From Bacteroidota bacterium (GTDB lineage: Bacteria; Bacteroidota; Bacteroidia; Chitinophagales; Chitinophagaceae), in NCBI GenBank assembly GCA_029558715.1, contig JAKQEA010000113.1:1-64000 (forward strand): a stretch of 64,000 bases of DNA, written 5' to 3'. The position numbers and the translations under genes are program-made. Under the pieces are notes generated by a model. That model was not told where the DNA came from and searched no databases. It was given only the letters and a program-made list of their open reading frames with translations. Of the stretch, positions 16,406-23,844 are shown piece after piece; the first letter of the stretch is position 1; the number at the start of each line of letters is the position of its first letter.

Positions 16406-17089
16406 TTATTGTTTGTTAATGGCATTCACGACCTCATCGGATAACGGCGAAACAGATGGATCAAAATAATTGATCAGTATTCCATTCTCATCTACGAGAT
16501 ACTTTGAAAAATTCCAGGAAGGATATTTATGGTTCCATCCGTTCTTTGCGGCATCTGTCAGCCATTGAAAAACCGGGTTTTGATCTGCAGACTTAACGAC
16601 TACTGATTTTTGTGCGAGCGGGAAACTGATACCATAATTTTTCTTACAAAACTCAGCTATCTCTTCGTTGCTGCCTCTTTCCTGTTCTTTAAAATCATTA
16701 GCAGGAAATCCCATAATCAAAAGCTTGTCTTTATATTTTTCATACAGTTTCTGGAGATCGGCGTATTGGTTGGTATACCCGCAATCACTGGCTGTATTTA
16801 CCAGCAAAACTTTCTTCCCTTTCACAGTACCAAAATCAAATACATCACCATTGTTTAACGTTGTTTTCAGTGAGTAAAAAGAAACAGGAGACATTACACC
16901 TGCATTCTCCAGTTTATCTGTATTCTTTCCGGTAAGTTTTGAAAACCACATCCACGCAGGGTATACAGCTTTCAATACTTTTTGTCTGTATGTCATATTG
17001 TTTGAGTTACGGTTCACTATCTCCACATACACTGCAAACATTGCAATGAGTATTAGTATAACAATTCCAAGCCGTTTTAGTTTTTTCAT
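16406..17089 (-). CDS. glutathione peroxidase family protein, membrane-anchored
   Basis: A short basic N terminus and one membrane helix (about 6-24) anchor a thioredoxin-fold domain with the peroxidatic cysteine in LLVNTASDCGYT (Cys103), MGFPANDFKEQE, and NWNFSKYLVDENG with the conserved Trp-Asn pair. It uses Cys rather than selenocysteine, so thioredoxin is the likelier reductant. The anchor implies the domain is periplasmic. It precedes the membrane protein at 15890 and follows the aldehyde dehydrogenase by three bases. Confidence 0.9.
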   Translation of the reverse strand: MKKLKRLGIVILILIAMFAVYVEIVNRNSNNMTYRQKVLKAVYPAWMWFSKLTGKNTDKLENAGVMSPVSFYSLKTTLNNGDVFDFGTVKGKKVLLVNTASDCGYTNQYADLQKLYEKYKDKLLIMGFPANDFKEQERGSNEEIAEFCKKNYGISFPLAQKSVVVKSADQNPVFQWLTDAAKNGWNHKYPSWNFSKYLVDENGILINYFDPSVSPLSDEVVNAINKQ

Positions 17090-17092
17090 CTC

Positions 17093-18466
17093 CTATTTAA
17101 TAAAGAATTTCAGCAATTTCAGTTTTCCTTTCAATGGCGGATATTTTATAGCCGGATCAAACCAGGTGGGTGTTTTCATGACTGATTTGCGATGAGTAAA
17201 CACATCAAAAGAATTTTTACCATGGTAGGCGCCAATACCACTCTGTCCAACACCTCCAAACGGCAGATGATGATTGGTAAACTGCATTGCCGTATTATTT
17301 ACACACCCGGCTCCAAACTGAACGGCAGATAACCATTCCTCTTCTTTCTTTTTGCTGCCGGTAAATACATAGAAGGAAAGAGGATTGGGATGCCTGTTGA
17401 TCAATGACAAGGCCTCTTCTTTTGAGGTAAAAGTGAAGACCGGTAATATCGGGCCAAAGATCTCTTCCTGCATCACCGGGGCATCAGGCGATAGCTCATC
17501 TATAATAGTAGGACTAATAAAAAGTTTTTCCCGGTCATACTTACCACCAAAAACAATATGACCCTGACCGAGATAACTTATCAAACGGTCAAACCTTTTT
17601 TCATTAATAATTTTATCATATCCATATGTTTCAGCGGGGTTTTCTCCATAAAATTTCTGAGTATACTCTATAAGATAGTTCAGCAGTTTGTCTTTTACTA
17701 ACGAGTGAACTAATAAGTAATCAGGACTTACACACATCTGCCCGGCATTGGAGAATTTTCCTAATGCAATTCTTTTGGCAGCTACTTTCAGGTTAGCATC
17801 ACTTTCCACCACACAGGGATCTTTACCTCCCAGTTCCAGGGTAACCGGAACAAGGTCTTTCGCCGCTAACTGGTAAATAGCTTTTCCAACAGGGATGCTA
17901 CCGGTATAAAATACATGATCGAACCGGAAATTGTTCATCATAGCCGGCACTACTGCTGCTCCATCTCCCTGAACCACCATAACATACTCTTTTGAAAATA
18001 TTTCACCGATCATTTTTTCTATTACAGCACCCGTTGCAGGTGCAAATTCACTGGGTTTAACGACCACACAGTTTCCGGCGGCTATGGCTCCGGCCACAGG
18101 TATCAGCAATAGTTGCAATGGAAAATTCCACGGGCCGATAATCAATACTACTCCTTTTGGTGAAGGATAGAGGTAGCTTGATGAAGGGAGATTTATCAAA
18201 TTTGTGGGTACCCTTTCCGGCTGCATCCATTCCTGTAAGTTCTTTAATGCATAGTTGATCTCCTGCATCAAAAGGCCATTTTCCGTAAACCAGCTTTCCT
18301 CCGGTACTTTTTTCAGATCGGCATACAAGGCATCATAGATATCTTTTTCATATTTAGTAAGTACATTTTTAAAGGAAATCAGTTGCTGTTTCCGAAAAGC
18401 ATATGGCCTTGTAACTCCCTTGTCAAAAAACTGACGCATCTGGCGAAGGCTGGATATGTCTGCCAT
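17093..18466 (-). CDS. aldehyde dehydrogenase (class 3-like)
   Basis: The 457-residue protein contains GPWNFPLQ, the catalytic glutamate in LELGGKDP (Glu211) and the catalytic cysteine in NAGQMCVSPDY (Cys245). The end LPFGGVGQSGIGAYHG is typical of short, class-3-type fatty aldehyde dehydrogenases. It oxidises long-chain or aromatic aldehydes to acids with NAD(P)+. It heads a close row with the glutathione peroxidase and a membrane protein, which suggests handling of lipid-peroxidation products. Confidence 0.92.
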   Translation of the reverse strand: MADISSLRQMRQFFDKGVTRPYAFRKQQLISFKNVLTKYEKDIYDALYADLKKVPEESWFTENGLLMQEINYALKNLQEWMQPERVPTNLINLPSSSYLYPSPKGVVLIIGPWNFPLQLLLIPVAGAIAAGNCVVVKPSEFAPATGAVIEKMIGEIFSKEYVMVVQGDGAAVVPAMMNNFRFDHVFYTGSIPVGKAIYQLAAKDLVPVTLELGGKDPCVVESDANLKVAAKRIALGKFSNAGQMCVSPDYLLVHSLVKDKLLNYLIEYTQKFYGENPAETYGYDKIINEKRFDRLISYLGQGHIVFGGKYDREKLFISPTIIDELSPDAPVMQEEIFGPILPVFTFTSKEEALSLINRHPNPLSFYVFTGSKKKEEEWLSAVQFGAGCVNNTAMQFTNHHLPFGGVGQSGIGAYHGKNSFDVFTHRKSVMKTPTWFDPAIKYPPLKGKLKLLKFFIK

Positions 18467-18507
18467 TAATTCTAATTTTATACCAAGTTAGGCAAAACCT
18501 CTTCACA

Positions 18508-18945
18508 ATGACTGATGAATACTTTATGACACAGGCACTAAAGGAAGCCAAAAGAGCCTTTGAGGAGGAGGAAATACCTGTCGGCGCTGTCGTGGTGGTA
18601 AATGAAAGAATCATTGCCCGTGGCCATAATATGACTGAACGCCTGAATGACCCGACTGCACATGCTGAAATGATAGCCCTCACTGCAGCATTTAATTCAC
18701 TTGGCAGTAAATATTTGCCCGATGCTACACTATATGTAACTGTTGAACCCTGTTTTATGTGTGCGGGAGCTATTTACTGGAGTAAGATCGGAAAGATTGT
18801 TTATGGCGCAGACGACGAAAAGAATGGTTATAAAAAAACGGCGGGTATCAACTGGCCTTTTCATCCCAAAACAGAACTAATAAGGGGGGTGATGAAAGAT
18901 GAATGTTCCAGGCTGATGAAAGATTTTTTTAAAAATAAAAGATAA
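18508..18945 (+). CDS. tadA: tRNA adenosine(34) deaminase
   Basis: A 145-residue cytidine-deaminase-fold enzyme with HAEMIAL (zinc ligand His52, proton shuttle Glu54) and PCFMCAGAI (Cys82 and Cys85). The N-terminal EEIPVGAVVV and the length match TadA, which converts A34 of tRNA-Arg(ACG) to inosine. It starts about 40 bases from the divergent aldehyde dehydrogenase and is followed after three bases by a small unknown gene. A guanine or other nucleoside deaminase is a less likely reading. Confidence 0.88.
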   Translation: MTDEYFMTQALKEAKRAFEEEEIPVGAVVVVNERIIARGHNMTERLNDPTAHAEMIALTAAFNSLGSKYLPDATLYVTVEPCFMCAGAIYWSKIGKIVYGADDEKNGYKKTAGINWPFHPKTELIRGVMKDECSRLMKDFFKNKR

Positions 18946-18948
18946 GCT

Positions 18949-19254
18949 ATGGCAAAAGCTGTAAAAACAAAAAAAGTGACTACCACTCACCCCCGCACGG
19001 GTAGCCAGTTTGCTATTGACATGGTAATTTATGAACCATTTAAAGCAGCCATACTGCAAAGCTTGAAAGGAAGTAAAGGCAAAACATTTACAGATCTGAC
19101 CGATGATGTAGTGAAGATCATAAAGAAGAAGATGCCGGGTTTTAAAAAATCAATCCCCTGGTATACTATCTCCATCCGGCTTGACCTGGAAACAAGAGGC
19201 CTGGTAGAGACATTTACTGAAAAAGGAAAGAAATTAAACCGGTTGGCAAAATAG
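18949..19254 (+). CDS. small basic protein, possible winged-helix fold
   Basis: The 101-residue lysine-rich protein begins MAKAVKTKK and contains IYEPFKAAILQSL, a helix pair, and PWYTISIRLDLETRGLVE. It looks like a compact helix-turn-helix or winged-helix domain, resembling the DUF6958-type proteins, but this is a guess from pattern alone. It lies three bases after tadA and is probably cotranscribed. Function unknown. Confidence 0.5.
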   Translation: MAKAVKTKKVTTTHPRTGSQFAIDMVIYEPFKAAILQSLKGSKGKTFTDLTDDVVKIIKKKMPGFKKSIPWYTISIRLDLETRGLVETFTEKGKKLNRLAK

Positions 19255-19309
19255 TTTCGAAATAAGAAACAATTCACTCCTGGTCCGGCCATAATAAACT
19301 TCATCTTCC

Positions 19310-19317
19310 TAATTTTG
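19310..19317 (+). promoter_or_regulatory. -7 element upstream of superoxide dismutase
   Basis: TAATTTTG matches TAnnTTTG exactly, 47 bases before the sod ATG. A -33 element was not clear. Confidence 0.4.
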
Positions 19318-19364
19318 TTATCCTCTTAAGAAAGTAATTAACTCAAACATTAAACACATTTACT

Positions 19365-19967
19365 ATGGCATTTACATTAGCACCTCTTCCATATGCGCAT
19401 GATGCTTTGGAACCACATATTGATACCCTGACCATGCAGATACACCATGGTAAACACCACCAGGCGTATGTTGACAACCTCAACAAAGCCATTGCAGGTA
19501 CCCCTAATGAAAATAAAACACTCGAAGAGTTAGTGGCTGCAGCAGGCTCAATATCTCCTGCTGTTCGCAATAATGGCGGCGGCCATTGGAATCATACTTT
19601 CTTCTGGAGAAGCCTGGCAGCAAATGCCGGCGGAAAACCTTCCGGCAAACTGGCTGATGCCATTAATGATGCCTTTGGTTCTTTTGATGCATTTAAAGAG
19701 AAATTTGCCAATGCAGGTATGACAAGATTCGGCAGTGGCTGGGCATGGCTGATTGTAAAAGAAGGTAAACTGGAAATTACGTCCACTCCAAACCAGGATA
19801 ACCCGTTGATGGATGTGGCAGAAGTAAAGGGGAAACCCATTCTTGGTGTAGACGTATGGGAACATGCCTACTACCTGAAATACCAGAACAGAAGAGCTGA
19901 ATATTTATTAGCATTCTGGAATGTGGTAAACTGGGATAAAGTGGCTGACAGATTTGCTAAAGCATAA
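19365..19967 (+). CDS. sodB: superoxide dismutase (Fe/Mn)
   Basis: The 200 residues have the four metal ligands in [24 protein letters not shown] and [11 protein letters not shown], and the standard alpha-hairpin plus mixed domain. It dismutates superoxide in the cytosol. Fe versus Mn use cannot be settled by eye; the symbol reflects family only. A strong terminator follows immediately. The gene stands as a single transcription unit. Confidence 0.95.
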   Translation: MAFTLAPLPYAHDALEPHIDTLTMQIHHGKHHQAYVDNLNKAIAGTPNENKTLEELVAAAGSISPAVRNNGGGHWNHTFFWRSLAANAGGKPSGKLADAINDAFGSFDAFKEKFANAGMTRFGSGWAWLIVKEGKLEITSTPNQDNPLMDVAEVKGKPILGVDVWEHAYYLKYQNRRAEYLLAFWNVVNWDKVADRFAKA

Positions 19968-19985
19968 ATAAACTATTTATTAAAT

Positions 19986-20019
19986 AAAAGGCAGCTGAAT
20001 ATCAGCTGCCTTTTATTTT
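19986..20019. terminator. bidirectional intrinsic terminator
   Basis: GGCAGCTGA (19990-19998) pairs with TCAGCTGCC (20002-20010) around three bases, flanked by AAAA and TTTTATTTT. It can end both the sod transcript and the minus-strand regulator gene. Confidence 0.88.
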
Positions 20020-20034
20020 GCATACCCATTAATA

Positions 20035-20658
20035 TCATCGCAAATGATTCAGTTTGTTAACTGCTTCAATCCTGTTATTTACATGCAGTTTTATGTAGAT
20101 ATTCTTTAAATGTTTGGTTACGGTATGAGAACTCAGGTTTAGTTTCGCTGCTGCTTCTTTTACAACCAGTCCTGTTGATATTAATTGCAATATTTCATTT
20201 TCCCGGTCTGATAATTCAGATAGTTTAGGCAGTTGCTGTTTTTCATGGAAAGCAGAAATCACTTTTTTAGCAATATATCTGCTCATCGGCGCTCCTCCAT
20301 CGTGTAGCTCCCGCAAAGAAGCAATTATTTCCTGTGGCATAGAATCTTTGAGAATATAGCCACTTGCTCCATTCCGAAGAGCATTAAATACATACTCATT
20401 GTCATCATAAAAAGAACAAACCATACATTGAATGGCCGGGGCTTGCTTTTTGACAGACAAAATAAGATCGACTCCGTTAATACCCGGGAGTTTGATATCA
20501 ATAATGGCTATATCAGGGGGGTGCTGAATGATATGAGGCAAGGCGCTTTCGGCAGATGAATAGCAGAAAAGAGTTTTAAAATAGCCCGAGCTATTTATCA
20601 GATCTTCCAACCCTTCCCGATAGTGTTTATCATCCTCTATGAGAGAAACGGTAACCAA
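20035..20658 (-). CDS. NarL/LuxR-type response regulator, orphan
   Basis: The 207-residue protein has a receiver domain (SLIEDDK, phosphoacceptor Asp54 in AIIDIKLPG, ILKDS) and a C-terminal LuxR helix-turn-helix (LSDRENEILQLISTG to SSHTVTKHLKNIYIKL). The only usable start is a TTG codon at 20658, because an in-frame stop lies a few codons upstream. No sensor kinase is adjacent, so its partner must be elsewhere. Confidence 0.9.
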   Translation of the reverse strand: MVTVSLIEDDKHYREGLEDLINSSGYFKTLFCYSSAESALPHIIQHPPDIAIIDIKLPGINGVDLILSVKKQAPAIQCMVCSFYDDNEYVFNALRNGASGYILKDSMPQEIIASLRELHDGGAPMSRYIAKKVISAFHEKQQLPKLSELSDRENEILQLISTGLVVKEAAAKLNLSSHTVTKHLKNIYIKLHVNNRIEAVNKLNHLR

Positions 20659-20736
20659 AGCCCTTTTCTTTTATAAACCAATATACAGAATTATTACCGG
20701 CTTGCATACCCTAAAATGGCCTTCCGCTAACAGTTG

Positions 20737-20985
20737 TTATGGTACAGGATCATAGCCGCTTCCGCCCCATGGATGACAACGGCTGATTCGTTTTACCGAT
20801 AACCACAAACCTTTAAACACTCCATGTTTTTTCAGGGCCTCGGCTGCATAATGAGAACAGGTGGGGGTATACCGGCACTTAGGGCCCAGCCAGGGTGAAA
20901 TGATCCATTGGTAGATTTTTATCAAGACAATAAATGGCAGACTTAAAATTTGCCCTACACTTCTAATAATACTTTTACTGCGCAA
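20737..20985 (-). CDS. yidD: membrane protein insertion efficiency factor YidD
   Basis: The 82-residue protein shows [23 protein letters not shown] and GGSGYDPVP-like residues, diagnostic of YidD, a small membrane-associated protein that aids YidC-dependent insertion. The start is TTG at 20985, inside the last codons of rnpA (11-base overlap), since a stop lies just upstream in frame. It completes the conserved rpmH-rnpA-yidD order. Confidence 0.93.
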   Translation of the reverse strand: MRSKSIIRSVGQILSLPFIVLIKIYQWIISPWLGPKCRYTPTCSHYAAEALKKHGVFKGLWLSVKRISRCHPWGGSGYDPVP

Positions 20986-21355
20986 TGCTATTGTTTAATT
21001 TTTGAAGGATGGCTGTCATGCTTTTGTATACATTTTTATACTCAGGAAGTTCTTTCCCGGTATAAATAATGAAAATATCCAGCCCGGTTTTTATTCCTTT
21101 AAGCTGTTGCTGCAATCCACTCTTTTGAAGACGGTATGCTTCCTTTGTCAATCTTTTAACTCTGTTACGGTCCACGGCTTTTTTGAAATTCCTTGAGTTA
21201 ACACCGACTCCGAATTGCAAACCCGGTTTATCATTCTGTATATAAAACACTTTGAAAGGAGTATGTGAAAAGCGGTGCCCGTCATCAAACAGCTGCTCGA
21301 TGCTTTTCCGGCTTTTTAACCGTTCATTTTTTCCTAATGTAAATTGTTTTCCCAC
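20975..21355 (-). CDS. rnpA: ribonuclease P protein component
   Basis: The 126 residues contain [19 protein letters not shown] and the RNA-binding helix [15 protein letters not shown], the RnpA signature. It assists the RNase P RNA in tRNA 5' maturation. The start codon is GTG at 21355, reached directly from the T tract of a terminator-like hairpin, which probably lowers rnpA expression relative to rpmH. It overlaps yidD by 11 bases. Confidence 0.93.
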   Translation of the reverse strand: MGKQFTLGKNERLKSRKSIEQLFDDGHRFSHTPFKVFYIQNDKPGLQFGVGVNSRNFKKAVDRNRVKRLTKEAYRLQKSGLQQQLKGIKTGLDIFIIYTGKELPEYKNVYKSMTAILQKLNNSIAQ

Positions 21356-21386
21356 TAATAAAAAAGCTCCGGTCTACACCGGAGCT
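21356..21386 (-). terminator. attenuator-like terminator between rpmH and rnpA
   Basis: On the minus strand AGCTCCGGT pairs with ACCGGAGCT around four bases (21365-21386) and is followed by TTTTTATTA, then the GTG of rnpA. Partial readthrough would give more rpmH than rnpA message. Confidence 0.8.
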
Positions 21387-21403
21387 ATAAAATTATTGAA
21401 ACC

Positions 21404-21420
21404 GCCGTTGAAATAACGGC
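21404..21420 (-). other. hairpin just after rpmH
   Basis: GCCGTT (21404-21409) pairs with AACGGC (21415-21420) around a five-base loop, between the rpmH stop and the attenuator. It may protect the rpmH mRNA 3' end. Confidence 0.5.
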
Positions 21421-21427
21421 AGCATTT

Positions 21428-21583
21428 TTATTTCAGTTTGCTCTCATCAGAAACTGTAAGCTTTTTACGGCCTTTTGCACGGCGGCTCGCCAATACCTTA
21501 CGGCCATTAGCAGTTTGCATACGTTTACGAAAACCATGTACGGTTTTACGACGCTTACGATGAGGTTGGAATGTACGTTTCAT
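21428..21583 (-). CDS. rpmH: 50S ribosomal protein L34
   Basis: A 51-residue frame begins [19 protein letters not shown] and ends in a basic tail (SDESKLK). This is ribosomal protein L34, with the usual highly basic composition. It is first in the row rpmH-rnpA-yidD. An upstream TACCTTTG box suggests a leader of about 95 bases with stable hairpins. No dnaA gene is adjacent. Confidence 0.96.
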   Translation of the reverse strand: MKRTFQPHRKRRKTVHGFRKRMQTANGRKVLASRRAKGRKKLTVSDESKLK

Positions 21584-21614
21584 AATTATTTCTCTTTTTC
21601 ACTTTTTGAAATGC

Positions 21615-21678
21615 GGACCGGGAGAACGGTCCAGTTTTCAGTTTCACAGCGGATCACCACACCCACTGTTTTGTGAAA
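21615..21678 (-). promoter_or_regulatory. structured 5' leader of rpmH
   Basis: On the minus strand the predicted leader starts near 21678 with a stem (21672-21678 with 21642-21648) and continues with a hairpin GGACCG/CGGTCC (21615-21632). Both would lie in the mRNA before the L34 start codon. Confidence 0.4.
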
Positions 21679-21684
21679 GGACGG

Positions 21685-21692
21685 CAAAGGTA
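21685..21692 (-). promoter_or_regulatory. -7 element of the rpmH operon
   Basis: TACCTTTG on the minus strand matches the Bacteroidota -7 box exactly, about 100 bases before the rpmH ATG. Confidence 0.5.
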
Positions 21693-21781
21693 AGGGTTGA
21701 AAGTCAGATGAAAAAGGTTTAGAGGGACAAAATCTGAATGTTATTTGGTTCTTTCGATGCCAAAGCTTACAGATTTGGTCA

Positions 21782-22621
21782 TCAACCTGTTACAGAGTCC
21801 AGATCGACATGTTTTGACTTTACCTGCTTTCCAAAAAAGACAGTGGCATGATTGTCAAAATCCTCCGTTGAATCAGTAGTATAAAATGTACGTTGCCCTC
21901 CCTGGCTGCAAAGATTCTCAATTTCGGGGTGCCTTTGCAAATAGTCAGCAAGACTTTCAGCTACAATTTCTCCCTGCGAAAGCAGTTTTACTCCAACCGG
22001 CAGGTATTCCTCAATTTTTTCCTTTAATAACGGGTAATGTGTGCAGGCAAGCAATATCACATCAATATCTTCTCCTTTTTCAAAAATATTCTGCAGGTTT
22101 TTCTTTACAAAATAATCAGCTCCGTTGTTTTCATGCTCATTATTCTCCACCAGGGGCACCCACATAGGGCAAGCTTCCTGGTGCACTTTTAAGCCCGGGA
22201 AAAACTTATTAATTTCCATCGGGTATGATTCTGATGCTACCGTGCCATTAGTAGCCAGTACTCCCACACTCTTTGTTTCAGAAAATTTGCCAATAATTTC
22301 AGCGGTTGGTCTTATTACCCCCAATACCCTTTTGTCAGGTGCTATTCCTGGAAGATCGTTCTGCTGAATGGTTCGTAATGCCTTTGCGGATGCTGTATTA
22401 CAAGCCAGAATTACTAATGAGCAACCTTGTTCAAAAAACCATTTCACACATTGAAGGGTGTAATGATAGACAGTATCAAAAGAACGATTGCCATAAGGCG
22501 CCCTTGCACTGTCTCCCAGGTACAAATAGTCGTACTGCGGAAGTTTATTGACAATTTCCTTTAGAATAGTCAATCCCCCATATCCTGAATCAAAAACTCC
22601 TATTGGGCTGCGTTGCTGCAT
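21782..22621 (-). CDS. murI: glutamate racemase
   Basis: The 279 residues contain IGVFDSGYGGLTIL, the first catalytic cysteine in LACNTASAKAL and the second in LLACTHYPLL. It makes D-glutamate for peptidoglycan in the cytosol. A TACTTTTG box ends four bases before the ATG, so it has its own, apparently leaderless, promoter, overlapping the region after the ompH terminator. It closes the envelope block that runs from nadK. Confidence 0.95.
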   Translation of the reverse strand: MQQRSPIGVFDSGYGGLTILKEIVNKLPQYDYLYLGDSARAPYGNRSFDTVYHYTLQCVKWFFEQGCSLVILACNTASAKALRTIQQNDLPGIAPDKRVLGVIRPTAEIIGKFSETKSVGVLATNGTVASESYPMEINKFFPGLKVHQEACPMWVPLVENNEHENNGADYFVKKNLQNIFEKGEDIDVILLACTHYPLLKEKIEEYLPVGVKLLSQGEIVAESLADYLQRHPEIENLCSQGGQRTFYTTDSTEDFDNHATVFFGKQVKSKHVDLDSVTG

Positions 22622-22625
22622 AAAA

Positions 22626-22633
22626 CAAAAGTA
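22626..22633 (-). promoter_or_regulatory. -7 element of murI, leaderless
   Basis: TACTTTTG on the minus strand matches TAnnTTTG and is followed by TTTT and the ATG of murI. Confidence 0.5.
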
Positions 22634-22647
22634 GGAAGTGCACAGGT

Positions 22648-22680
22648 AAAAAATAACCCTGGCTTGAAGTCAGGGTTATT
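22648..22680 (-). terminator. terminator after the second ompH-like gene
   Basis: AATAACCCTG (22652-22661) pairs with CAGGGTTATT (22671-22680); on the minus strand the stem is followed by a run of T residues. Confidence 0.85.
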
Positions 22681-22704
22681 AGTATTCTTAACAATTGTAG
22701 TTAT

Positions 22705-23235
22705 TTACTTTCCTGCAGGAGGGTTTTTAGGTACGGATATCTTAAGCTTTGTTGCCACTGCTGTCAGCATATCATCTCCATCTGGTGCAACCAATAAGGC
22801 TTCTTTATTAAAAACATGAGTATAGCCTTTTTCCTTTGCTACCAGTTTGATCGCATCATACACTTTACGATATAATGGCGCCAACAGTTCGTTTTGTTTT
22901 GCCTCTAAGGCCTGGTTTACTATCTGTTGCCAATTTTGGATCTGGTAGATATAACCAGGTAATTTTTTTGCGATCTCATCCCGAACAGCCTTTGGTGTTT
23001 TTACTGAATCCCTGTACAAGCTATCGTCAAACTGGTAGCGCTGTACCAATGAGGCGTATTCCGGATTCAATGAGTCAACCTGATAACGTTCAAGTAAAGA
23101 GTCAATCTTAGCTACTTCGGGAAGAAGACCAACCACATTGTCAACACTTATGTAGCCGATCTTTGTTTGTGCATTAGCAGAACCTGAAAAAGACAGCAAA
23201 CCCACTATTGCAATTACTGTAAGGATTTTTTTCAT
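22705..23235 (-). CDS. OmpH/Skp-like periplasmic chaperone
   Basis: A signal peptide (ends GSANA) is followed by TKIGYISVDNVVGLLPEV, the OmpH N-terminal strand, a long charged helical region and a C-terminal EKGYTHVFNKE strand. Skp proteins form trimers that hold unfolded outer-membrane proteins for BamA. At 176 residues it is of normal length. It is one of two tandem paralogues below bamA, each with its own terminator. Confidence 0.9.
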   Translation of the reverse strand: MKKILTVIAIVGLLSFSGSANAQTKIGYISVDNVVGLLPEVAKIDSLLERYQVDSLNPEYASLVQRYQFDDSLYRDSVKTPKAVRDEIAKKLPGYIYQIQNWQQIVNQALEAKQNELLAPLYRKVYDAIKLVAKEKGYTHVFNKEALLVAPDGDDMLTAVATKLKISVPKNPPAGK

Positions 23236-23269
23236 CTGGTTTGTTTTGTTATTGCTTTATATGATACTT

Positions 23270-23294
23270 AAAAAAGGCTGCAAGTTGCGCCTTT
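23270..23294 (-). terminator. terminator between the two ompH-like genes
   Basis: AAAGGC (23273-23278) pairs with GCCTTT (23289-23294) and an inner GCAA/TTGC helps; on the minus strand six T residues follow. Confidence 0.7.
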
Positions 23295-23308
23295 ACTTTT
23301 TTTAACAT

Positions 23309-23818
23309 TTACCGAACCCCCAAATCCTTCAGCACATCTTCGCTCTTATCCAGTTTAGGGTCGGCAAATATAATGGTAATTCCCTCACTTTTGTCGAGCA
23401 CAAAATCGTACCCCCGGGTTACGGCCATTTTCTGAACAGCATTGTACACTTTATCCTGAATTGGCTTGATCAGCTCTTGTCTTTTTTTGAACAGATCTCC
23501 TTCAAAACCAAAGCGTTTCCGCTGTAAATCCCGCAGATCTTTTTCTTTATTGAAGAGCTGATCTTCTCTTTTTTTGCGAAGCTCCTCCGTAAGCATTACC
23601 TGCTCAGCTTCATAATCTTTGTACATTTTATCCAGCTCTGCCTGCCTGGTATCAATATCTTTTTGCCAGCCGGCAGCAATATCATCCAGCTGTTTCTGAG
23701 CTTCCTTATAGTCGGGCATTCTGTCCAGTATGTAGCGGGTATCTATAATAGCATACTTCTGGGAAAAACCAACAAGTCCAAATCCCAGCATACAGGCAAG
23801 AAAAAGTATCTTTTTCAT
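23309..23818 (-). CDS. OmpH/Skp-like periplasmic chaperone, first copy
   Basis: This 169-residue protein has a signal peptide (ends VGFSQ), the strand KYAIIDTRYILDRMPDY, a long coiled-coil arm rich in Glu, Lys and Arg (about 40-130), and a GYDFVLDKSEG strand. It begins 26 bases after the bamA stop without an intervening terminator, so it is probably cotranscribed with bamA. Its role would be delivering outer-membrane proteins to BamA. Confidence 0.92.
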   Translation of the reverse strand: MKKILFLACMLGFGLVGFSQKYAIIDTRYILDRMPDYKEAQKQLDDIAAGWQKDIDTRQAELDKMYKDYEAEQVMLTEELRKKREDQLFNKEKDLRDLQRKRFGFEGDLFKKRQELIKPIQDKVYNAVQKMAVTRGYDFVLDKSEGITIIFADPKLDKSEDVLKDLGVR

Positions 23819-23844
23819 ATAATAGAGTTTGTGATTGCTAACTA

